Shown here one piece after another: positions 55,445 through 59,273 of a stretch of DNA of 59,273 nucleotides. The stretch is from Ramlibacter tataouinensis (GTDB lineage Bacteria > Pseudomonadota > Gammaproteobacteria > Burkholderiales > Burkholderiaceae_C), in NCBI GenBank assembly GCA_002427815.1, contig DIZF01000070.1:6885-66157 (forward strand). The letters run 5' to 3'. The translations under genes and the position numbers were made by a program. Under the pieces are notes generated by a model. The model was not told where the DNA came from. It did not search any database and saw nothing but the letters and a program-made list of their open reading frames with translations. Positions within the stretch are counted from its first letter, which is position 1. The number at the start of each line of letters is the position of its first letter.

Positions 55445-55873
55445 TCACGCATCGCCCGACGCGGCGCGGCCCGCGCCGGTCCGTTCAGAGTACCTGTTGA
55501 AACGCCATGCCTCCCCTTGCAAAGTGATGCGACGCCAGGTCCCGCGTTTTTCGGCCGGCGTCATGGCGAGCCAACGCTGCACTTCGTCGAAGCTGCGTCC
55601 GCAGCCCTTGCAGATGTCGTCGCCCTGGCTGGTCGAACAGACCGCGATGCATGGCGTGTCGGGCGTGCTGTCGTACCACTGTTTCCAGGCGACGTACGCG
55701 CCCGGCGCCACGGCATGCTCGTCCGCTTCCTCCTGGTGCCGGAAGACCAGCAAGGCATAAAGCTCGGCCAGGTCACGCAACTCGGGCGCCAGGGTCACGC
55801 CGTCGGGAGACGGCTTCCTGTCGCGCCAGAAGTTGATGGCCGCTTCGATATCGGTGATGTGGATTGCCGCCAT
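55445..55873 (-). CDS. Fused DUF3717-DUF1289 protein
   Basis: The 142-residue protein starts MAAIHITDIEAAINFWRDRK (DUF3717, about 1-70) and continues with PCIAVCSTSQGDDICKGCGR (DUF1289, about 72-110; four Cys, likely metal-binding). DUF1289 proteins are often separate; the fused form is common in Burkholderiales. I start at the ATG at 55873. It is divergent from terC and its riboswitch leader. Confidence 0.82.
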   Translation of the reverse strand: MAAIHITDIEAAINFWRDRKPSPDGVTLAPELRDLAELYALLVFRHQEEADEHAVAPGAYVAWKQWYDSTPDTPCIAVCSTSQGDDICKGCGRSFDEVQRWLAMTPAEKRGTWRRITLQGEAWRFNRYSERTGAGRAASGDA

Positions 55874-55940
55874 GAAAACACTTGCGAACGAAGTGGATGA
55901 TAGCTGCCCGGCTTGCACCCGAATTCCGGCCTGTGCTCTA

Positions 55941-56110
55941 ATTTCCTTGCGAAGGGGAGTAGCTCCCGCTTGGTGCAGCACAGGAGGGCGTTCCGGAAGG
56001 CCGGGCACCGCAGCACCAGGTATCGGCAAGTCGTCAATACGAAGTTCATCTTCCGGCTTGTTGGGCACAAATCCGCATGACTCCATGCCGAGCAAGACCT
56101 TCGACACGAA
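55941..56110 (+). promoter_or_regulatory. yybP-ykoY (manganese) riboswitch upstream of terC
   Basis: The leader carries the aptamer hallmarks: GAAGGGGAGTAGCTCCCGC (55951-55969), then the GTCGTCAATACG segment (56030-56041). The base can be closed by CGAAGG (55950-55955) with CCTTCG (56098-56103). RNAs of this class bind Mn2+ and control TerC-family and MntP-type genes, and a terC gene follows. Boundaries are approximate; the call is by motif and context. Confidence 0.75.
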
Positions 56111-56179
56111 CCTGATCCAGGTTCAGTCGAAGCGCGCTTGTGATTCCCGGCAATCACGACTCCATCGACTGTTCCTGGC

Positions 56180-56207
56180 TCGGGTTGTTGATCGAACCCG
56201 AACGGAG
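56180..56207 (+). promoter_or_regulatory. Hairpin and RBS of terC, possible expression platform
   Basis: TCGGGTT (56180-56186) and AACCCGA (56195-56201) form a 7-pair hairpin that ends two bases before the terC RBS GGAG (56204-56207), eight bases before the ATG. Its position suggests control of ribosome access by the riboswitch; this is inferred. Confidence 0.5.
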
Positions 56208-56215
56208 TATTCGTC

Positions 56216-56890
56216 ATGGAGTTATTTTCCACCGCCTGGTGGTCGGCGCTGCTGGCCATCATCCTGATCGACCTGGTTCTCGCGGGCGACAACGCCATCG
56301 TGATCGCGCTGGCGGCACGCAACCTGCCGCAACAACTGCGAGGCAAAGCCATTGTCTGGGGCACCGTGGGCGCCATCGTGGTCCGCTCGGCCATGACCGT
56401 CGGCGTGGTCTGGCTGCTGAAGATCCCCGGGCTGATGCTGGTCGGTGGCATCGGCCTGGTGTGGATCGCGTACCGATTGCTGGCCGACCCGGCCGGCGAC
56501 GAAGCGCATGGCCCGGTGGCCACCACGTTCTGGAGCGCCATGAAAACGATCATCGTGGCCGACGCGCTGATGGGGATCGACAACGTGCTGGGCGTGGCCG
56601 GTGCGGCGCACGGTTCGTTCGACCTCGTCGTCATCGGTTTGCTGGTCAGTGTGCCCATCGTCGTGTTCGGCAGCACAGTGGTACTCAAGCTGGTCGAGCG
56701 ATTCCCCCTCATCATCCAGGCCGGCGCGGCAGTGCTGGCGTTCACCGCGGCCCGGATGATCGTGGGCGAGCCCTTGCTGGACGAGGTCTTCGATCACACG
56801 GCTGCGCGGTGGGCGACCTATATCGCCGCGGTCGCGGGCGTGCTGGCGGCTGGCTGGTGGAACGCCAGACGCGCTGGTGCTGGCGGCTGA
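56216..56890 (+). CDS. TerC family integral membrane protein
   Basis: The 224-residue protein has about seven membrane segments and the two TerC acidic motifs: LIDLVLAGDNAIVIALA (18-34) and DALMGIDNVLGVAGAA. Members such as Alx and YceF/YkoY export manganese, which fits the riboswitch leader. It is followed 39 bases later by a small membrane protein gene. Confidence 0.92.
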   Translation: MELFSTAWWSALLAIILIDLVLAGDNAIVIALAARNLPQQLRGKAIVWGTVGAIVVRSAMTVGVVWLLKIPGLMLVGGIGLVWIAYRLLADPAGDEAHGPVATTFWSAMKTIIVADALMGIDNVLGVAGAAHGSFDLVVIGLLVSVPIVVFGSTVVLKLVERFPLIIQAGAAVLAFTAARMIVGEPLLDEVFDHTAARWATYIAAVAGVLAAGWWNARRAGAGG

Positions 56891-56929
56891 ATAACGCCGC
56901 GTGGCGCGGGCCGGTGCTATGCTGGCGTC

Positions 56930-57286
56930 ATGGTCAAGCTCATCGTCAAGTGGCTGCTCAGCGCCACCGCGCTGCTGTTCGTGGCTTATGTCTACAGCGG
57001 GGTCGAAGTCAGGACCTTCACCGCGGCGATGATCGCCGCATTGGTGATCGGCCTGTTGAACACCATCGTGCGCCCGATCCTGGTGGTGCTGACCCTGCCG
57101 GTCACCGTCGTCACGCTCGGCTTGTTTCTGTTCGTCATCAACGCGCTCATGTTCTGGGCCGCCGGCAGCGTGCTGGAAGGCTTCCATGTGAGCGGCTTTT
57201 GGAGTGCGCTGATCGGCTCGCTGATCTATTCGTTGCTGGGCGTGCTGATCGAGTCAGCGCTCGAGCGCCTGTTCCTTCAGAAGTGA
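56930..57286 (+). CDS. Four-helix membrane protein (phage holin superfamily IV)
   Basis: The 118-residue protein has four hydrophobic helices and the NTIVRPILVVLTLPVTVVTL motif of the mycobacterial-type holin superfamily IV, also called YvlD-like. Despite the name there is no phage gene nearby, so a holin role is unlikely. Function unknown. Its 3' end overlaps the convergent M48 gene by 33 bases. Confidence 0.88.
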   Translation: MVKLIVKWLLSATALLFVAYVYSGVEVRTFTAAMIAALVIGLLNTIVRPILVVLTLPVTVVTLGLFLFVINALMFWAAGSVLEGFHVSGFWSALIGSLIYSLLGVLIESALERLFLQK

Positions 57287-58759
57287 CGCCACCTGCCGGG
57301 CGCGGGCGTCGATGATCGACGCCTCGATATCGTCGCCCGCTCCGGCGCGGGCCTTGCGGGCGATTTCCTGCGCCGCCTTGAAACGATCCATCGCCCCCTG
57401 GTAGTCCAGGTGCGCCACCTGCGCTTCCGCCTCGGCGCGAATGGAACGAAGGGTCTGGCCTTGCGCCGTGTAGGCTTCGGCCAGCAGCTGCCACGCCTGG
57501 GCATCGCGCGGATGAACTGCCACCCAGGTTTGCAAGCGCTGCGCCGCATCGGCGGCACGGCCCACCCGGATCCGTGCCTGCGACGCCAGCATCAACTCCG
57601 GTCGGCCGCCGGCCGCCGGATCCACCAGGCTGGCCGCGCGCGCCGCGTCGCCGGCCTCCAGCGCGATTTCGGCCATCAACAGCTCCGCGAGGCGTGCTGC
57701 CGGGGCGTCGCCCGCGGTGAGCGCAGCGAGTTTGCCGACGAACCTGCCGGCCGCCGCAGGTTCACGCAGCTTGGCACTGGCCAACGCCGCCGCATAAAAA
57801 ATCCCGGCATCGCGGGCCCGCTGGGAGGCAGCGCCCGTGACCCCCTCGGCTTCGCTCACATACCTGCGCAACCCATCGATCCCGGGATTCGACAGGACGC
57901 GCGAGCGCCCGACCATCATGGCGTGCACCAGGTCTGGCGGTCGGGCATGGGCGGGGCGAACTGCCAGTTGTTGGCGTGACTGCATTTCGGCAATGCGTTC
58001 CGTGGTCATCGGGTGAGTGCGCAGGTAGGGAAAGCTGCCGTTGTCGTTCAGCCGCGCCGCCTGCTGCAGTTTCTCGAACATGGAAACAAATGCCTGCGGA
58101 TCGAACCCGGCCTGCGTCATCACGCCGAAGCCGATCCGGTCGGCTTCGCGCTCCATGTCGCGGGAGAAATTGAGCTGGTTCTGCATGGCCAATGCCTGGC
58201 CGCCGGTAATAAGGGCGTTGGCCGCTTCCGGATTCTTGCTGGCCGCCAGGGCGCCCAGGATCATGGCGCCGATCATCCAGGGGGCTTGCCGGCTGTCCTG
58301 TGTCATCAGGCGCGAGATATGGCGCTGGGTCACATGGCTGAGCTCGTGCGCAAGCACCGACGCCAGCTCGTCGCTCGAAGCCGTGATGTTGATGAGGCCC
58401 AGCTGAAGGCCGAGCCAGCCCCCGGGCAGGGCAAAGGCGTTGATGATGCGGTCTTTGCCCAGCAGCACCTGCCACGCAAAACGATCGTCCAGTTCGGGCG
58501 TGAGCTCCCCGCGGGTACGGGCGGCCGCCAGCAGGCGCGTCCAGATGCCACGCACGTATTCGTCCAGCACGGGGTCATCGATGTAGTCCGGGTCCCGGTA
58601 CATCTCGCGGGCAATGCGCTCGCCGAGCTTGCGCTCCGTGCTGGAATTCATGTCGCTGGTATCGCCCAGCGTAGGCAGTTGAGCCGGGGCGGGCAATGCC
58701 AGCAGCAGGCTGGCGCATAGAATGGCGCCGCCCGTTAACCGTACCTTCCAGTTGATCAT
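57254..58759 (-). CDS. BepA-like M48 metalloprotease with TPR domain
   Basis: The 501-residue exported protein has a signal peptide (residues 1-27, ending PAPAQ), the M48 zinc site HELSH in LASVLAHELSHVTQRH, a distal EADRIGF site, and a C-terminal TPR region. This is the BepA/YfgC layout, a periplasmic protease and chaperone for outer-membrane protein assembly. The ATG at 58759 is chosen because the signal peptide starts there. Confidence 0.93.
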   Translation of the reverse strand: MINWKVRLTGGAILCASLLLALPAPAQLPTLGDTSDMNSSTERKLGERIAREMYRDPDYIDDPVLDEYVRGIWTRLLAAARTRGELTPELDDRFAWQVLLGKDRIINAFALPGGWLGLQLGLINITASSDELASVLAHELSHVTQRHISRLMTQDSRQAPWMIGAMILGALAASKNPEAANALITGGQALAMQNQLNFSRDMEREADRIGFGVMTQAGFDPQAFVSMFEKLQQAARLNDNGSFPYLRTHPMTTERIAEMQSRQQLAVRPAHARPPDLVHAMMVGRSRVLSNPGIDGLRRYVSEAEGVTGAASQRARDAGIFYAAALASAKLREPAAAGRFVGKLAALTAGDAPAARLAELLMAEIALEAGDAARAASLVDPAAGGRPELMLASQARIRVGRAADAAQRLQTWVAVHPRDAQAWQLLAEAYTAQGQTLRSIRAEAEAQVAHLDYQGAMDRFKAAQEIARKARAGAGDDIEASIIDARARQVASLLKEQALER

Positions 58760-58826
58760 GGCTCTATGATGATGGAAGAACGTGAACCGGGCGTAAATGA
58801 TGTCTTTCCGATTCCCCTGCCCCCAC

Positions 58827-59273
58827 ATGAGTTCCCTTACCCATTTCGACGCACAAGGACAGGCACACATGGTCGACGTCGGCGGCAAGGCAGCCACCCG
58901 CCGGGTCGCGGTCGCCACTGGGCGCATCGAGATGCAAGCTGCCACCTTGGCCATCATAGAGGCCGGCACCGCCAGGAAAGGCGACGTGCTGGGGATCGCA
59001 AGGATTGCGGGCATTCAGGCCGCCAAGAAGACCAGTGATCTGATTCCGCTGTGCCACCCGTTGGCGCTGACGCGGGTTGCCATCGACTTCCTGGTCGAGA
59101 AGCCGGGAGCGTCCGGGCAGCCCGCCGTCGCCTGCACCGCCACGGCGGAGACGACAGGCCCCACCGGCGTGGAGATGGAAGCCCTGGCCGCGGTTCAGAT
59201 CGCCCTGCTGACGATCTACGACATGTGCAAGGCCGGCGACAAGGCGATGACGATCACCTGTCTCTTATACACA
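58827..59273 (+). CDS. moaC: Cyclic pyranopterin monophosphate synthase MoaC, 3' end missing
   Basis: MoaC makes cPMP in molybdenum-cofactor synthesis. The readable part has GKAATRRVAVATGRIEM, LIPLCHPLALTRV and GPTGVEMEALAAVQIALLTI, then YDMCKAGDKAMTI. From base 59258 the sequence is adapter, so the last residues (CLLYT) are not genuine. The true C-terminus, usually about 15-20 residues more, is not in the window. It is divergent from the M48 gene. Confidence 0.93.
   Translation, partial: MSSLTHFDAQGQAHMVDVGGKAATRRVAVATGRIEMQAATLAIIEAGTARKGDVLGIARIAGIQAAKKTSDLIPLCHPLALTRVAIDFLVEKPGASGQPAVACTATAETTGPTGVEMEALAAVQIALLTIYDMCKAGDKAMTITCLLYT
59258..59273. other. Nextera/Tn5 transposase adapter sequence at contig end
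   Basis: CTGTCTCTTATACACA is identical to the first 16 bases of the Nextera transposase adapter (the complement of the Tn5 mosaic end). It directly follows a disrupted moaC. This is untrimmed library sequence, not genome. Confidence 0.95.

Noticed and set aside
56930..57286. Phage holin as evidence of a prophage
   Set aside because: No phage gene, integrase or attachment site is nearby; this family is widespread on bacterial chromosomes.

Overview
The window (about 59 kb, high GC, densely packed) looks like a core-chromosome stretch of a betaproteobacterium of the order Burkholderiales, most likely Comamonadaceae or a close relative. The basis is gene order and family content: a pgk-pyk-fba-purC-purE-purK-sua5 block, def/fmt divergent from lysM-dprA-smg, yajC-secD-secF, yhdP-nitrilase divergent from glnE, a fused indolepyruvate oxidoreductase, and DUF1631, DUF2007 and DUF3717/DUF1289 proteins. 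No rRNA, tRNA, CRISPR array, transposase or phage module was seen. The window appears to be a complete short-read contig: its left end lies inside a 12-bp tandem repeat and its last 16 bases are Nextera/Tn5 adapter sequence.

Layout. 1-4730 (-) is most of a very large two-partner-secretion (filamentous-hemagglutinin type) adhesin with a Pro/Thr tail, divergent from a GT60-like GlcNAc transferase (4959-5921). 5909-7865 (-) is tsaB-rimI-family 4 uracil-DNA glycosylase. 7917-11051 (+) holds dacB, a SemiSWEET protein and a secreted lipase-like hydrolase, which shares a bidirectional terminator with a degenerate SGNH lipoprotein. 12118-20937 is the glycolysis/purine cluster (pgk, pyk, fba, purC, purE, purK, sua5, all -) with a thioredoxin-TPR chaperedoxin (cnoX, +) set between purC and purE. 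21014-24196 (-) is def-lipoprotein-fmt-azlC-azlD. 24380-27355 (+) is lysM-dprA-smg. 27408-33099 (-) is yajC-secD-secF-DUF1631. 33268-36828 (-) is the large indolepyruvate ferredoxin oxidoreductase. 37041-38618 (-) holds a MliC-like lipoprotein and MltA, with a 39-codon membrane peptide gene starting on top of the mltA start codon (+). 38743-46433 (-) is yhdP-nitrilase-sensor kinase-response regulator with translational-coupling overlaps. 46458-49980 (+) is glnE and a rhomboid-like protein lacking the usual serine. 49977-51355 (-) is a ferritin-like protein and rfaE2. 51455-59257 holds a periplasmic glutathione peroxidase, a GST, purB, yaeQ, two small conserved proteins, a yybP-ykoY (manganese) riboswitch leader with terC, a small membrane protein, a BepA-like M48 peptidase and a truncated moaC.

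How the genes work together. Most of the window is housekeeping: central glycolysis, de novo purine synthesis (purC, purE, purK, purB), tRNA t6A formation (tsaB, sua5), initiator-Met formylation/deformylation, Sec export, envelope maintenance (dacB, mltA, mliC-like, yhdP, BepA-like, BamE-like), nitrogen regulation (glnE) and redox protection. The less ordinary items are the adhesin plus GT60-like transferase pair, two enzyme folds with missing catalytic residues (SGNH lipoprotein, rhomboid-like protein), the overlapping divergent micro-ORF at 38617, the riboswitch-terC unit, and the assembly artefacts at both ends.
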